DNA from: JABDIP01 sp965237625
Lineage (GTDB): Bacteria; Pseudomonadota; Alphaproteobacteria; DSM-16000; Inquilinaceae
Direction: 5' to 3'
Length of the DNA: 64,000 bases
Assembly (NCBI GenBank): GCA_965237625.1
Contig: CBDEGD010000007.1
Span: 186,001-250,000, forward strand
Numbering within the stretch: the stretch's first letter is position 1; the number at the start of each line of letters is the position of its first letter. Positions 45,903 through 54,810 of the stretch are shown here, in pieces. Under the pieces are notes generated by a model. The model made no database searches and was not told the DNA's origin. It saw only the letters and a program-made list of their open reading frames with translations. Both the position numbers and the translations under genes were made by a program.

Positions 45903-46253
45903 ATGACGGCACCGATGACCGCCTTCTGCATCCAGGTTCGACCGGACCGCGCACCCGCCCTAGACATGGACCGCGTGCGGTCGCTGTGCCGGCTGGTGAT
46001 GTCGCGCCGGGCGCTGGCTAAGTACCACAGCATCGTTGACGGCACCGAAAAGGGCCAAAACCTCAGCCTCATTTTCGAAACCGAAGAGCCCGAGGAATTT
46101 TGGGCGCTGCTGCAAACCGTGTTTTACGAGGACATCAAGGTCGGCACCGACATGGTGCAGGCGTCCCTGGCCCTATGCGAGGGGAAGCACGGGTGGGACG
46201 ATTGCCTGGTGCTCCATCATTTCGATCCCGAGGTCGAGACCGATACTCTCTAG
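45903..46253 (+). CDS. Hypothetical protein
   Basis: Predicted soluble protein of 116 residues with an acidic C-terminus (HHFDPEVETDTL) and a basic central helix. No signal peptide, membrane segment or known motif. A second ATG at 45918 is possible. It lies between the cyclase-family hydrolase and the selenium-binding protein, 87 bases after the former, possibly in the same transcript. Confidence 0.6.
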   Translation: MTAPMTAFCIQVRPDRAPALDMDRVRSLCRLVMSRRALAKYHSIVDGTEKGQNLSLIFETEEPEEFWALLQTVFYEDIKVGTDMVQASLALCEGKHGWDDCLVLHHFDPEVETDTL

Positions 46254-46457
46254 TCGCCGCGCGGCATCGCTCCCGGTCCAACACGCCGCCGGGTTTGTCG
46301 CGGTGCAATTCTAGGTTTAACGGCGGCCGCGTTTTCCCATACAGTCGGTCGCAGGGCGCCGCCGGGCCCTCCTCCGCCAGCGGTCCCATGCGCGCCCAGG
46401 CAAGAATTCGCGACACCGCGTCGTTCGAAACACACTGCCTGCATGGGAGAAAACGCG

Positions 46458-47855
46458 ATGCCGAAATGGCAACCCGATCCGACTTTCTATCCGTCGCCCC
46501 GCATGGCCATGAAGGCGCCAGCGGAAAAGCTGGCCTATGTGGCGAGCTTCGACCCGGACAAAAAGGTGCCCGACGAACTCACCGTCGTCGATGTCGATCC
46601 CGGCTCGTCGACCTATGCGCAGATCGTCGGCAAGGTGGCGATGCCCAATCTGGGCGACGAGCTGCATCATTTCGGCTGGAACGCCTGCAGCTCCTGCCTG
46701 TGCCCGAACGCGCCGCACCCCCATGTGGAGCGCCGCTATCTGGTGGTGCCGGGACTGCGCTCGTCCCGCCTCCACATCATCGACACTCAGCCGGACCCGA
46801 AGAACCCGACGATCGTCCGGGTGATCGAGCCGGAAGAGATCCTGGAAAAGACCGGCTATTCGCGCATCCACACCACCCATTGCGGCCCCGAGGGCATCTA
46901 TGTGAACGCCATGGGCGGCGGGCCGGATGGCGAGGATGGCGGCGGCATCTTCCTGATGGATCACGAGACTTTCGACGTGCGCGGCAAATGGGAAATCGAT
47001 CGCGGCCCGCAGAAGCTGGCCTATGATTTCTGGTGGCATCTGGGCCACGACACCATGATCACCAGCGAATGGGGCACTCCCAGCACGTTCGAGAACGGGC
47101 TGGTGTCGGAGGTGCTGCTGGGCAGCAAATACGGGCGCAGGCTGCATTTCTGGGATCTGCATACCCGCAAGCACCAACAGGAGATCGATTTCGGCGAGGA
47201 GCATCAGCTGGTGTTCGAGCTGCGCCCGGCCCACGACCCGACCAAGGCCTATGGCTTCGTAGGCTGCGTGATCAGCCTGAAGGATTTGTCCTCGTCGATC
47301 TGGACCTGGTACCGGGACGGCGACAAATGGGCGGTGAAGAAAATCATCGAGATCCCCGCCGAGCCGGCCGACCCGGACCTGCTGCCGCCGATGCTGAAGG
47401 GCTTCAAGGCGGTGCCGCCGCTGGTGACCGATATCGACTTGTCGATGGACGACAAGTATCTCTACGTGTCGTGCTGGGGCACCGGCGACATGCAGCAATA
47501 CGACGTGTCCGACCCGATGAACCCGAAGCTGACCGGCAAGGTGCGCATCGGCGGCATCGTCTCAAAGGCGACCCATCCGGGCGCCTCAAACGGGGCGCTG
47601 AACGGCGGGCCGCAGATGGTGGAGATCAGCCGCGACGGCAAGCGGGTGTATTTCACCAACTCCCTCTACGGCGCCATCGACGACCAGTTCTACCCGGAGG
47701 GGATCGATGGCTGGATGGTCAAGCTGGACGCCGACCCCGATGGCGGCCTCGCCGTCGACGAGGATTTTTTCCTCGACTGGCCGACGGGCCATCGGCCGCA
47801 CCAGATCCGGCTGGAGGGCGGCGATTGCTCGTCGGATTCGTACTGTTATCCGTAG
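46458..47855 (+). CDS. Selenium-binding protein family (methanethiol oxidase-like)
   Basis: SBP56/SELENBP1-family beta-propeller of 465 residues. The bacterial relatives studied (MtoX) oxidise methanethiol to formaldehyde, sulfide and peroxide. Conserved segments seen are HHFGWNACSSCLCP near 68-81, IHTTHCGPEGIYVNAMG, WHLGHDTMITSEWGTP, and the C-terminal HRPHQIRLEGGDCSSD. No clear signal peptide. ATG 46458 has GGGAGA 7 bases upstream; ATG 46443 is an alternative. Substrate assignment is by family only. Confidence 0.9.
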   Translation: MPKWQPDPTFYPSPRMAMKAPAEKLAYVASFDPDKKVPDELTVVDVDPGSSTYAQIVGKVAMPNLGDELHHFGWNACSSCLCPNAPHPHVERRYLVVPGLRSSRLHIIDTQPDPKNPTIVRVIEPEEILEKTGYSRIHTTHCGPEGIYVNAMGGGPDGEDGGGIFLMDHETFDVRGKWEIDRGPQKLAYDFWWHLGHDTMITSEWGTPSTFENGLVSEVLLGSKYGRRLHFWDLHTRKHQQEIDFGEEHQLVFELRPAHDPTKAYGFVGCVISLKDLSSSIWTWYRDGDKWAVKKIIEIPAEPADPDLLPPMLKGFKAVPPLVTDIDLSMDDKYLYVSCWGTGDMQQYDVSDPMNPKLTGKVRIGGIVSKATHPGASNGALNGGPQMVEISRDGKRVYFTNSLYGAIDDQFYPEGIDGWMVKLDADPDGGLAVDEDFFLDWPTGHRPHQIRLEGGDCSSDSYCYP

Positions 47856-47910
47856 GGCGGGAGAGATTGTCGGGGGCGGAGCCAGTGCTCTGCGTAGCAT
47901 GACGCTCTGG

Positions 47911-48064
47911 CGGAGAGTCCGTCCCCCTCACCCTCCCCCGGCTTTGCCTTGGGTCCCTCCCTCTCCCCCAGGAGAGGGTTCGATTGCGGCGCCCTTTGGA
48001 TACCCTCTCCTGGGGGAGAGGGAGGGGCCCGCGAAGCGGGAGGGTGAGGGGGACGGACTCTCCG
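47911..48064. repeat. 154-base nested palindrome
   Basis: Perfect 27-base outer arms (47911-47937 and 48038-48064), with an almost perfect inner inverted repeat (CCCTCTCC-type) around a 30-base centre. As RNA it would form one long stem. It shares the CCCTCACCCTCCC/GGGAGGGTGAGGG core with the hairpin at 53067-53107, so it belongs to a dispersed intergenic repeat family. Confidence 0.85.
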
Positions 48065-48083
48065 CCCGTTACGGCTTCAATCG

Positions 48084-48731
48084 ATGCCGGGCCGCCCCCT
48101 GATGACCGCCCTCTGGCCCTGGCTCACCATGGCCGGGCTCGGCGCGTTCCACGGGCTGAACCCGGCCATGGGGTGGCTTTTTGCGGTGGCGCTCGGGCTG
48201 CACCGCAACAGCGGCCGCGTGGTCGCCCTGTCGCTGCTGCCGATCGCGTTCGGACATGCGCTGGCCATCGTGCTGGCGGTATTCGCGGTGATCGTGCTGG
48301 GCATCGCCTTCGACCAGCATGTGGTGCGGATCGCCGCCGGGCTGCTGTTGATCGGCTGGGCGGTCTATCACGCCACCTACGGCCATCGCCACCGCGTGAG
48401 GGTCGGCATGCAGACCGGCATGGCCGGGCTGGTGCTGTGGTCCTTCCTGATGGCCACGGCCCATGGCGCCGGGCTGATGCTGGTTCCGGTGCTGATTCCG
48501 CTCTGCCTGGCCGCCTCCCCGGCCCAGGAGATTACCGCGTCCGGCGCCCTGCCCGTCTCGCTCGCGGCGGTCGGTGTGCATACCCTGGCGATGCTGGCCG
48601 TGACCGGGACCATCGCAGGCATCGTCTATCGCTGGGTCGGCCTCGACTTCCTCAGGCGCGGCTGGATCAACCTCGACCTGATCTGGTTAATGGCCCTGAT
48701 CGGCGCGGGGGCGTTGCTGATATTCTGGTGA
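48084..48731 (+). CDS. Polytopic membrane protein, NicO/RcnA-like topology
   Basis: Protein of 215 residues with about six transmembrane segments. The first helix contains GAFHGLNPAMGWLFAVALG and the second GHALAIVLAV, resembling the H-x-N/E-P-x-x-G pattern of nickel/cobalt and sulfite-exporter-like permeases. This placement is tentative. A His/Arg loop YGHRHRVRV follows the third segment. Start ATG 48084 lies just after the large palindrome; ATG 48102 is possible. Confidence 0.65.
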   Translation: MPGRPLMTALWPWLTMAGLGAFHGLNPAMGWLFAVALGLHRNSGRVVALSLLPIAFGHALAIVLAVFAVIVLGIAFDQHVVRIAAGLLLIGWAVYHATYGHRHRVRVGMQTGMAGLVLWSFLMATAHGAGLMLVPVLIPLCLAASPAQEITASGALPVSLAAVGVHTLAMLAVTGTIAGIVYRWVGLDFLRRGWINLDLIWLMALIGAGALLIFW

Positions 48732-48894
48732 GAATGCGAAGCTGAGGTAGACCTCCCTTCCCGCAATTCACACATGGGGCACACATGGGTCCGAACCCGT
48801 ATTGCGGGTTCAGTTAAGATAATATTCACGGCAAATCGCTGAAATCTTCGGGCTCACCGGATAGTCGCCGGTGGTCGAAATGGGAGGAACTCAG

Positions 48895-49422
48895 ATGGCC
48901 GAAAGTGGTGAGCCGACCCAAACCGATAAGGGCTGGGGCATCGATTGGGGCTCCCCCGAGACCTGGAGGCGTTTGGCATTCGGGACGGTCATGCTATTCA
49001 TCATAGTTACGATCACGCCGTTACTCGTTGGCGGCGTCTTGGCATATTCATTGCCGACGAATACGACGGATGTCATGATTCACATCTACATTCCGCTTCT
49101 GTCGGTCCTCATTGTTACCCTACTGATCAACAGGGCCAATACCGATCGGGGAGCCGGGCAAACTGGTTTTGTCAGTGCAGGCGGAAATTCACAGGCTTCC
49201 TCCGGTAGCATGAGAGATCGCATTTGGTTCTACAGTTGGAGCCTGGTTTTTTGTGGGCTGGCCTGGCTTGCCTATAGGTGGGCTTATGGTTTTTTCTATC
49301 CCGATTACACGTATTTGGCCTCCATTTCGTCGGTTCTTGTACTCGCGATCTTGAGCCCCCGCCCCCAGCTATTTGCCTTGCTCTTCGGACCAACTCCCGT
49401 TGACCCTGAAAAGGTAACCTGA
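48895..49422 (+). CDS. Membrane protein of unknown function
   Basis: Protein of 175 residues with about four transmembrane segments (near 28-52, 59-78, 110-128 and 135-155) separated by a Ser/Gly-rich loop. The ATG at 48895 has GGGAGG 8 bases upstream. More AT-rich and less biased in codon use than its neighbours, which may mean acquired DNA. No family recognised. Confidence 0.65.
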   Translation: MAESGEPTQTDKGWGIDWGSPETWRRLAFGTVMLFIIVTITPLLVGGVLAYSLPTNTTDVMIHIYIPLLSVLIVTLLINRANTDRGAGQTGFVSAGGNSQASSGSMRDRIWFYSWSLVFCGLAWLAYRWAYGFFYPDYTYLASISSVLVLAILSPRPQLFALLFGPTPVDPEKVT

Positions 49423-49445
49423 CCTTTGCACGAGCAGACGGCGGC

Positions 49446-50027
49446 CTACACCGCACGGCCCGCCGCGGTGGCCTCCGGCACTTCGGCCAGCCGCCCTGAT
49501 GTGACGTCATAGATATAGCCGTGGATCGGGATGTCCTTGGGCACCAGCGGGTGATTGCGGATGCGCCGGACATCGGCGGTCACGCTCTTGGCATTGTCCT
49601 CGATGGTCAGCCAGTCGATGTAGTCGCCCTCGGTCGACCCCGGCCCGGCGCCGGTATCATGCCAGCCCGATTCATCGACCGTCGCCGTATCGAGGCTCTG
49701 CGCCAGAAGCCCGCGCATGATCTCGTCGGTGAAGGTCTCCATTCCGCAATGGGTGTGGTGGATCACGAACCATTCATTGGTGCCGAGCAACTTGTGCGAG
49801 ATAACCAGCGAACGGATGGCGTCGTCGCTGGCCCGGCCGCCGGCATTGCGGATCACGTGGGCGTCGCCCTCCGCCAGCCCGGCATATTTCGCCGGATCGA
49901 GCCGGGCATCCATGCAGGTCAGGATCGCGAAGCCACGGGCCGGCGGCATGGCCAGATCGGCCTTGTCGCCGAAATCGGCCGCATAGGCCGCGTTGGCGCC
50001 CAGCACCTCGTCCAGAATCTTGCTCAT
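49446..50027 (-). CDS. Beta-class carbonic anhydrase
   Basis: Interconverts CO2 and bicarbonate using zinc. It has 193 residues. Zinc ligands are C38 (LTCMDARLDP), H91 and C94 (HHTHCGM), with the D40-R42 dyad in CMDAR. The sequence type, with IRNAGGRASDDAIRSLVISHKLLGT, resembles the short beta-carbonic anhydrases of actinobacteria and alphaproteobacteria. Divergent from the aminotransferase gene. Confidence 0.92.
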   Translation of the reverse strand: MSKILDEVLGANAAYAADFGDKADLAMPPARGFAILTCMDARLDPAKYAGLAEGDAHVIRNAGGRASDDAIRSLVISHKLLGTNEWFVIHHTHCGMETFTDEIMRGLLAQSLDTATVDESGWHDTGAGPGSTEGDYIDWLTIEDNAKSVTADVRRIRNHPLVPKDIPIHGYIYDVTSGRLAEVPEATAAGRAV

Positions 50028-50138
50028 CGTTTTCTCCCCCTGTAATCGCCGCCTGTGAATGTCCTTGGCGCCCGATACCGCTTCCCGTTTCGCTGTCGTC
50101 CACGGCATATTAGGCGCAAATCGCTGGGGAGAACGACG

Positions 50139-51317
50139 ATGTTGCAGGTAGCCGCCGGGATGCGGACCTTGGGGACCGAGACCGCTTTCGAGGTTTTGGC
50201 GCGGGCCAACCAGCTCGCGGCCGAGGGCCGGGATATCATCAATCTCGGCATCGGCCAGCCGGATTTCAAAACCCCCGACCACATCGTCGAGGCTGCGATC
50301 AAGGCGCTGCGCGACGGGCATCACGGCTATACGCCGGCCGCCGGCATCCCACCCCTGCGCGAGGCGGTGGCGGACTATCTGCACCAGCGCTACGACGCCG
50401 AGGTGGACCCCGGCCATGTGCTGATCGAGCCCGGCGGCAAGGTCACCATGTGGTTCGCCATGTTGACCTTCGGCGAGCCGGGCGCGGAGATCATGTATCC
50501 CAACCCCGGCTTCCCGATCTACGAGTCGGCGATCCGTTTCACCGGGGCCACGCCGGTGCCGATCCCGCTGCGCGAGGAGAACGGCTTCGCCTTCGACGCC
50601 GAGGAGGTGCTGTCCAAGATCACCCCGCGCACCCGCCTGCTGATCGTCAACAGCCCGGCCAACCCGACCGGCGGCGTGGTGCCGAAGGAACAGTTCGACC
50701 GGCTCGCCGCCGGGCTGGCGGCGCATCCCCATGTTGCGGTGATGAGCGACGAGATCTACAGCCGCATGCTCTATGACGGTCGCGAGCATGTCTCGATGCT
50801 GAGCTATCCTGAGCTGCGCGACCGGCTGATCCTGCTCGACGGCTGGTCGAAGACCTATGCCATGACCGGCTGGCGGCTGGGTTTCGCCGTTTGGCCGGAA
50901 AGCTTGGTCGAAGGCGCCACAAGGCTGGCGGTGAACAGCCATTCCTGCGTCAACGCGGCGGCGCAATTCGCCGGGCTGGCGGCGCTGCAGGGGCCGCAGG
51001 ATGCGGTCGACGCCATGAACGCCGCCTTCGCCGAGCGGCGCCAGGTGATCGTCTCGGCGCTCAATCAACTGCCGGGATTCCGCTGCGTCGAGCCGGGCGG
51101 CGCGTTCTATGCATTCCCGAACATCACCGGCACCGGATTGAGCAGCAAGGCGCTGCAGACCAAGCTGCTTGAGGAAGCAGGCGTGGCCCTGGTCGCCGGC
51201 ACCAGCTTCGGCGCCGAGGGCGAGGGCTATCTGCGCTTCTCCTACGCCAATTCGGTGCAGGCGATCGAAGAGGCGGCACGGCGGGTCGGGAGTTGGCTGA
51301 CGGAGAATGTAGTTTAG
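50139..51317 (+). CDS. PLP-dependent class I/II aminotransferase
   Basis: Fold type I aminotransferase of 392 residues, aspartate-aminotransferase-like. The PLP lysine is in DGWSKTYAMTGWRLG, NSPANPTGG binds the cofactor ring region, and the C-terminal substrate arginine is in YLRFSYANS. INLGIGQPDFKTP at the N-terminus is typical. The ATG has GGGGAGA 7 bases upstream. The amino acid substrate cannot be told. Confidence 0.9.
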   Translation: MLQVAAGMRTLGTETAFEVLARANQLAAEGRDIINLGIGQPDFKTPDHIVEAAIKALRDGHHGYTPAAGIPPLREAVADYLHQRYDAEVDPGHVLIEPGGKVTMWFAMLTFGEPGAEIMYPNPGFPIYESAIRFTGATPVPIPLREENGFAFDAEEVLSKITPRTRLLIVNSPANPTGGVVPKEQFDRLAAGLAAHPHVAVMSDEIYSRMLYDGREHVSMLSYPELRDRLILLDGWSKTYAMTGWRLGFAVWPESLVEGATRLAVNSHSCVNAAAQFAGLAALQGPQDAVDAMNAAFAERRQVIVSALNQLPGFRCVEPGGAFYAFPNITGTGLSSKALQTKLLEEAGVALVAGTSFGAEGEGYLRFSYANSVQAIEEAARRVGSWLTENVV

Positions 51318-51639
51318 AGCTGGGCTGTAAGGGGTTGGATGGATTGGGCCTCTGAGGGCTACTGGAACCGTCCGCTTTGGCTTGGCAGATCACGTTCTGG
51401 CGTTGCCATCCTCGCCCTTCGACAAGCTCAGGGTGAGGGTTCTTTTGGGTGAGGAATCGCAACAAGGGCCCTCACCCTGAGCTTGTCGAAGGGCGAGGAT
51501 GGCAACGCCAGCGCAATTCACCGGCGTCACGCACATCGCCGCCGCCCACAGGCCCAAAAAAAACTTCCGATACATGGCAGAATCCCCTTTCTGGCCGGCA
51601 TGACTCAGTGAACGCATTCCTCATCACTGGGAGACGACC
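51318..51639. other. Intergenic region holding a long inverted repeat
   Basis: 322 bases between the aminotransferase and the DUF2330 gene. Apart from the repeat at 51398-51510 and the Shine-Dalgarno GGGAG before 51640, I see nothing. Short frames here are artefacts of the repeat. Confidence 0.5.
51398..51510. repeat. 42-base perfect inverted repeat
   Basis: Arms at 51398-51439 and 51469-51510 are exact reverse complements, separated by 29 bases. The arm contains CCCTTCGACAAGCTCAGGG, a motif I recognise as a common dispersed repeat in alphaproteobacterial and sphingomonad genomes. It could be a terminator-like stem between two genes. Confidence 0.9.
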
Positions 51640-52998
51640 ATGACAGACCGACCGCACTGCCGCCTCGAATCGCGGGCCATCGCGACCGGGGTTGGCTTAC
51701 TCGCCCTGATGGTGTCGGGCGCCGCCGCCGCGTTCTGCGGCTTCTATGTCGCCAAGGCCGACACCGATCTGTTCAACAACGCATCGAAGGTGGTGATCGC
51801 GCGGCATGACGGCCGCACCGTCATCTCCATGGCCAATGACTATGAGGGCGATCTTACGGAGTTCGCCATGGTGATCCCGGTGCCGCAGATCCTCGAGCGC
51901 GACCAGATCCATGTCACCGAAAACGCCCTGATCGAGCATCTGGACGCCTATACCGCGCCGCGCCTGGTCGAATACCACGACCCGGACCCATGTCGGGTGG
52001 CCGTGCTGGAAATGGCCATGTCGGCATCGAACGTGCGTCGTGAGGGGTCGGATGGTGGTCAGCAACTACTCCACGCACGGGGCGTCGCCGTCGAGGCGGA
52101 GTACACTGTCGGCGAATACGACATCCTGATCCTGTCGGCGCGGGAAAGCGGCGGCCTGACGACCTGGCTGACCGACAACGGATACCGGCTGCCGACCGGC
52201 GCCGAGGCCGTGCTGAAGGGTTACCTGGACGCGGGCATGTTCTTCTTCGTCGCCAAGGTCAATCTGGCGGAGCAGGCGGAACTGGGCGGGTCGTATCTGC
52301 GCCCGCTGCAGATCGCCTTCGAGTCGGATGACTTCATGCTGCCGATCCGGCTTGGCATGCTCAACGCCGATGGCGCGCAGGAATTGTTCGTCATGACTTT
52401 GACGCGCGGCGGCCGGGTCGAGGCGGCGAACTATCCCAATGTCCGCATCCCATCCGACCTGGACGTGCCGATCTTCGTCAAGGACCGGTTCGGCGACTTC
52501 TACACCGCCATGTTCGACCGCGCCGTTGCCGAAGAAGACATGCGCGCGGTGTTCCTGGAATACGCCTGGGACATGGCCTGGTGCGACCCCTGCGCGGCCG
52601 ATCCGCTGAGCGCTGCCGAGCTTCGCGAACTTGGCGTGTTCTGGGTGTCCGGCAATGCCGGCATGGCGCAGGACGTATTCGTGACCCGCATGCATCTGCG
52701 CTACGATTCGGACCACTTTCCCAGCGATCTGGCCTTCCGCGAGACCACCAACCGGGAGAACGTCCAGGGCCGCTATGTGATGCGCCATCCCTGGACCGGC
52801 GAGGCCGAGTGCGATGCCGCCGAGGCCTATCTGGAAGGCCTGCCGGCGCGGTTCGAGACCGAAGCCGGCACCCTGGCATCGCTGACCGGCTGGCCCGTCG
52901 AGCGCATCCGCGCCGACATGGAGAGCAACGGCCAGAGCTTCACGCCGGTTGCCGTCTCGCGCCCCTGGTACAAGCGCATCTGGCAGGATGATAACTGA
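51640..52998 (+). CDS. DUF2330-family secreted protein
   Basis: Protein of 452 residues with an N-terminal signal peptide (hydrophobic about 15-31, cleavage after GAAAA) followed by FCGFYVAKADTDLFNNASKVVIA, the typical start of DUF2330 proteins. Cysteines are at F-C-G near 33 and in AWCDPCAADPLS. Probably periplasmic. Function unknown. The GGGAG ribosome site supports the ATG at 51640. Confidence 0.85.
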   Translation: MTDRPHCRLESRAIATGVGLLALMVSGAAAAFCGFYVAKADTDLFNNASKVVIARHDGRTVISMANDYEGDLTEFAMVIPVPQILERDQIHVTENALIEHLDAYTAPRLVEYHDPDPCRVAVLEMAMSASNVRREGSDGGQQLLHARGVAVEAEYTVGEYDILILSARESGGLTTWLTDNGYRLPTGAEAVLKGYLDAGMFFFVAKVNLAEQAELGGSYLRPLQIAFESDDFMLPIRLGMLNADGAQELFVMTLTRGGRVEAANYPNVRIPSDLDVPIFVKDRFGDFYTAMFDRAVAEEDMRAVFLEYAWDMAWCDPCAADPLSAAELRELGVFWVSGNAGMAQDVFVTRMHLRYDSDHFPSDLAFRETTNRENVQGRYVMRHPWTGEAECDAAEAYLEGLPARFETEAGTLASLTGWPVERIRADMESNGQSFTPVAVSRPWYKRIWQDDN

Positions 52999-53066
52999 GC
53001 GAGCACTGTTGTAGGCGATTACCGAGGGTCGGAGGTGTTGGGCTGAGATTGGTGGCACAGCGCTCC

Positions 53067-53107
53067 GCCCTCACCCTCCCGCGGCTTTGCCGCGGGAGGG
53101 TGAGGGC
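53067..53107. repeat. 19-base perfect hairpin repeat
   Basis: Arms 53067-53085 and 53089-53107 with a 3-base loop. The sequence shares the CCCTCACCCTCCC core with 47911-48064. It sits between convergent genes (DUF2330 protein and the endopeptidase) and could act as a transcript-end stem, though no T-run follows. Confidence 0.85.
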
Positions 53108-53170
53108 TAGAACCGCTGTTCTGTCCGAAACCGCGTCGGACCAATTGGTCCCACCGAGGGACAAGCTGGC

Positions 53171-54076
53171 CTACCGCATCTGCACATGCAGATGATCGTC
53201 ATGCCGGGCCGCCGGACAGCCTTGGAACCGCACCACATTCGGATCGGTGGACAAGCGGCGCTGCAAATGAGGCTCCAGCAGGATTTTCCGGATGCCGTAT
53301 CGCCCGGCGTTGTCCGATAGCCAGTTCAGCATGGCCCCGGTGCGCCGCTCATCGAGCGCCAGCCCGCCGGAGACCGGCTGCAACCAGTCCCAATCCCATC
53401 GCAGATCGAAGGTCCTGGCCACGCAGGGCAGCGGGTCGCCCGGTCTCGGCTGCACATAGAGCCAATAGCCGAACGGCCAGGCCCCGCCTTCCGAAACGGA
53501 TCCGGCACCCTCCTCCCGCCGATAGAGGAACGCCAGATCGACATCGCGGCCGCGCCGGTGGCTGAGATGCGGCAACATCGGAAAACCATCGAAGAACGGG
53601 AAGCCGGCATCCAGATAGGCCGTCACGGTCCCTGGCGACGATCGCGCCACCTCCGCCGACAGATCGTCCAATAACCGGCGCAGTTCAGGCCGGGCATAAT
53701 TGCGGTTGGCCAAACAGAAGAACGGCGAGACGGCGCGCAACGGCCGCTCGGCATCGGCAAAGCACGGCAAGCGTTCACGGCCCAAAGACGATGCCAAGGG
53801 AGGCACCACGGCCAAGCTGACACCGGCATAGAGAACCAGATAAGCCGTGAGTGTCGTCACCGCCGCCACGGCACCGCCACGATGGCGCAAGTGCCGATAC
53901 ACCCCTGCGAGAAGCGGCCAGCACAGCCACAGGACGAGACCGCCGATCTGCGTAATCAGGGTGAGCAGAATGACCGAAAGAATTCCCAGCACAGCCACCG
54001 GCCAATGACCCCGAAACGCCATCACCGGCCCCAGCGCGATGTGTGGAATCCAACCAAGCCAGGCGGAGCGCGTCAT
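53171..54076 (-). CDS. Membrane-anchored MepA-like murein endopeptidase
   Basis: Protein of 301 residues. The N-terminal third has about three transmembrane segments (near 8-27, 28-55 and 70-95). The rest is a LAS-type peptidase domain with the zinc motif HLSHRRGRDVDLAF and the C-terminal HDDHLHVQMR, matching the H-x3-G-x3-D and H-x-H pattern of penicillin-insensitive endopeptidases. It should cut peptide cross-links in peptidoglycan. Fusion to a membrane domain differs from soluble periplasmic E. coli MepA. Confidence 0.8.
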   Translation of the reverse strand: MTRSAWLGWIPHIALGPVMAFRGHWPVAVLGILSVILLTLITQIGGLVLWLCWPLLAGVYRHLRHRGGAVAAVTTLTAYLVLYAGVSLAVVPPLASSLGRERLPCFADAERPLRAVSPFFCLANRNYARPELRRLLDDLSAEVARSSPGTVTAYLDAGFPFFDGFPMLPHLSHRRGRDVDLAFLYRREEGAGSVSEGGAWPFGYWLYVQPRPGDPLPCVARTFDLRWDWDWLQPVSGGLALDERRTGAMLNWLSDNAGRYGIRKILLEPHLQRRLSTDPNVVRFQGCPAARHDDHLHVQMR

Positions 54077-54216
54077 GAAGTGAGTTCTCCTAGAGGTTTG
54101 GCCTCGCGGCCCGGCTTTGAATCAGAGAAGGGCCCGCAACGATCCTGGCACGGCCAGCACCGATCGCGCGAGGCAACCACGGCGTATCCAAGATGCCCAC
54201 GGATTGATCGATTTCA

Positions 54217-54233
54217 TGCACATTTTTTGTGCA
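54217..54233. promoter_or_regulatory. NtrC-binding site (enhancer)
   Basis: TGCACATTTTTTGTGCA is a perfect 17-base dyad matching the TGCAC-N7-GTGCA consensus for NtrC. Its centre is about 119 bases upstream of the start predicted from the sigma-54 promoter, a normal enhancer distance. A half-site-like CGGTGC follows directly. Confidence 0.8.
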
Positions 54234-54316
54234 ACGGTGCTAACAATTGGGCAGACGCCGACGCACACCCGTCTGTCATCGTCATAACAATCAGCGCATT
54301 ACGGCCAACTGCCCTG

Positions 54317-54334
54317 TTGGCACGGACCATGCTT
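54317..54334 (+). promoter_or_regulatory. Sigma-54 promoter of glnB-glnA
   Basis: TTGGCACGGACCATGCTT matches the sigma-54 consensus yTGGCACG-N4-TTGCw with one mismatch. The invariant GG (54319-54320) and GC (54331-54332) have the required spacing. The transcription start should be near 54344. Confidence 0.8.
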
Positions 54335-54465
54335 ATAGGGTGATGGAATATCGCCGTTGAGGCGGCAATCGTCGAGCCAGTCGGCCCCCAAATTTGGCCT
54401 TTGCAAATTGGCTTGCTCAGGGTTGGTCCGTAACCGACTCAATCGAGGGACATCAGCGGACGCTC

Positions 54466-54804
54466 ATGAAAAAAGTCGAAGCGATCATCAAGCCATTCAA
54501 GCTCGACGAGGTGAAGGAAGCGCTTCACGAGATCGGCATAATGGGCATCACCGTCACCGAGGCCAAAGGATTCGGCCGGCAAAAGGGCCATACCGAACTC
54601 TACCGGGGCGCGGAATACGTCGTCGACTTCCTTCCCAAGGTGAAGGTCGAGGTGGTGATGGATGACGGCCTGGTCGAACGGGCTATCGAGGCCATCCAGA
54701 CCGCCGCCGAAACCGGCCGCATCGGCGACGGCAAGATCTTCGTCATTCCGATCGAGGAAGTGGTGCGCATCCGAACCGGGGAGAAGGGTGCCGACGCCAT
54801 CTAG
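54466..54804 (+). CDS. glnB: Nitrogen regulatory protein PII
   Basis: Trimeric signal protein of 112 residues sensing 2-oxoglutarate, ATP/ADP and, through uridylylation, glutamine. The T-loop shows GHTELYRGAEY with the modified Y51. MKKVEAIIKPFKLDEVKEAL at the start and GDGKIFVIPIEEVVRIRTGEKGADAI at the end are family-typical. ATG 54466; codons upstream to 54394 lie in the leader. Cotranscribed with glnA, the usual arrangement. Confidence 0.97.
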   Translation: MKKVEAIIKPFKLDEVKEALHEIGIMGITVTEAKGFGRQKGHTELYRGAEYVVDFLPKVKVEVVMDDGLVERAIEAIQTAAETGRIGDGKIFVIPIEEVVRIRTGEKGADAI

Positions 54805-54810
54805 CCAAGT

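Larger units (their letters stand above)
54077..54465. other. Regulatory region upstream of glnB-glnA
   Basis: 389 bases without a gene between the divergent endopeptidase gene and glnB. It holds an NtrC-type site (54217-54233) and a sigma-54 promoter (54317-54334), leaving an untranslated leader of about 120 bases before the glnB ATG. The leader has no obvious riboswitch fold. Confidence 0.6.

Noticed and set aside
47600..48100. CRISPR-like repetition around the GAGGGTGAGG sequences
   Set aside because: The repeats are inverted, not evenly spaced direct repeats with spacers; they form one nested palindrome.
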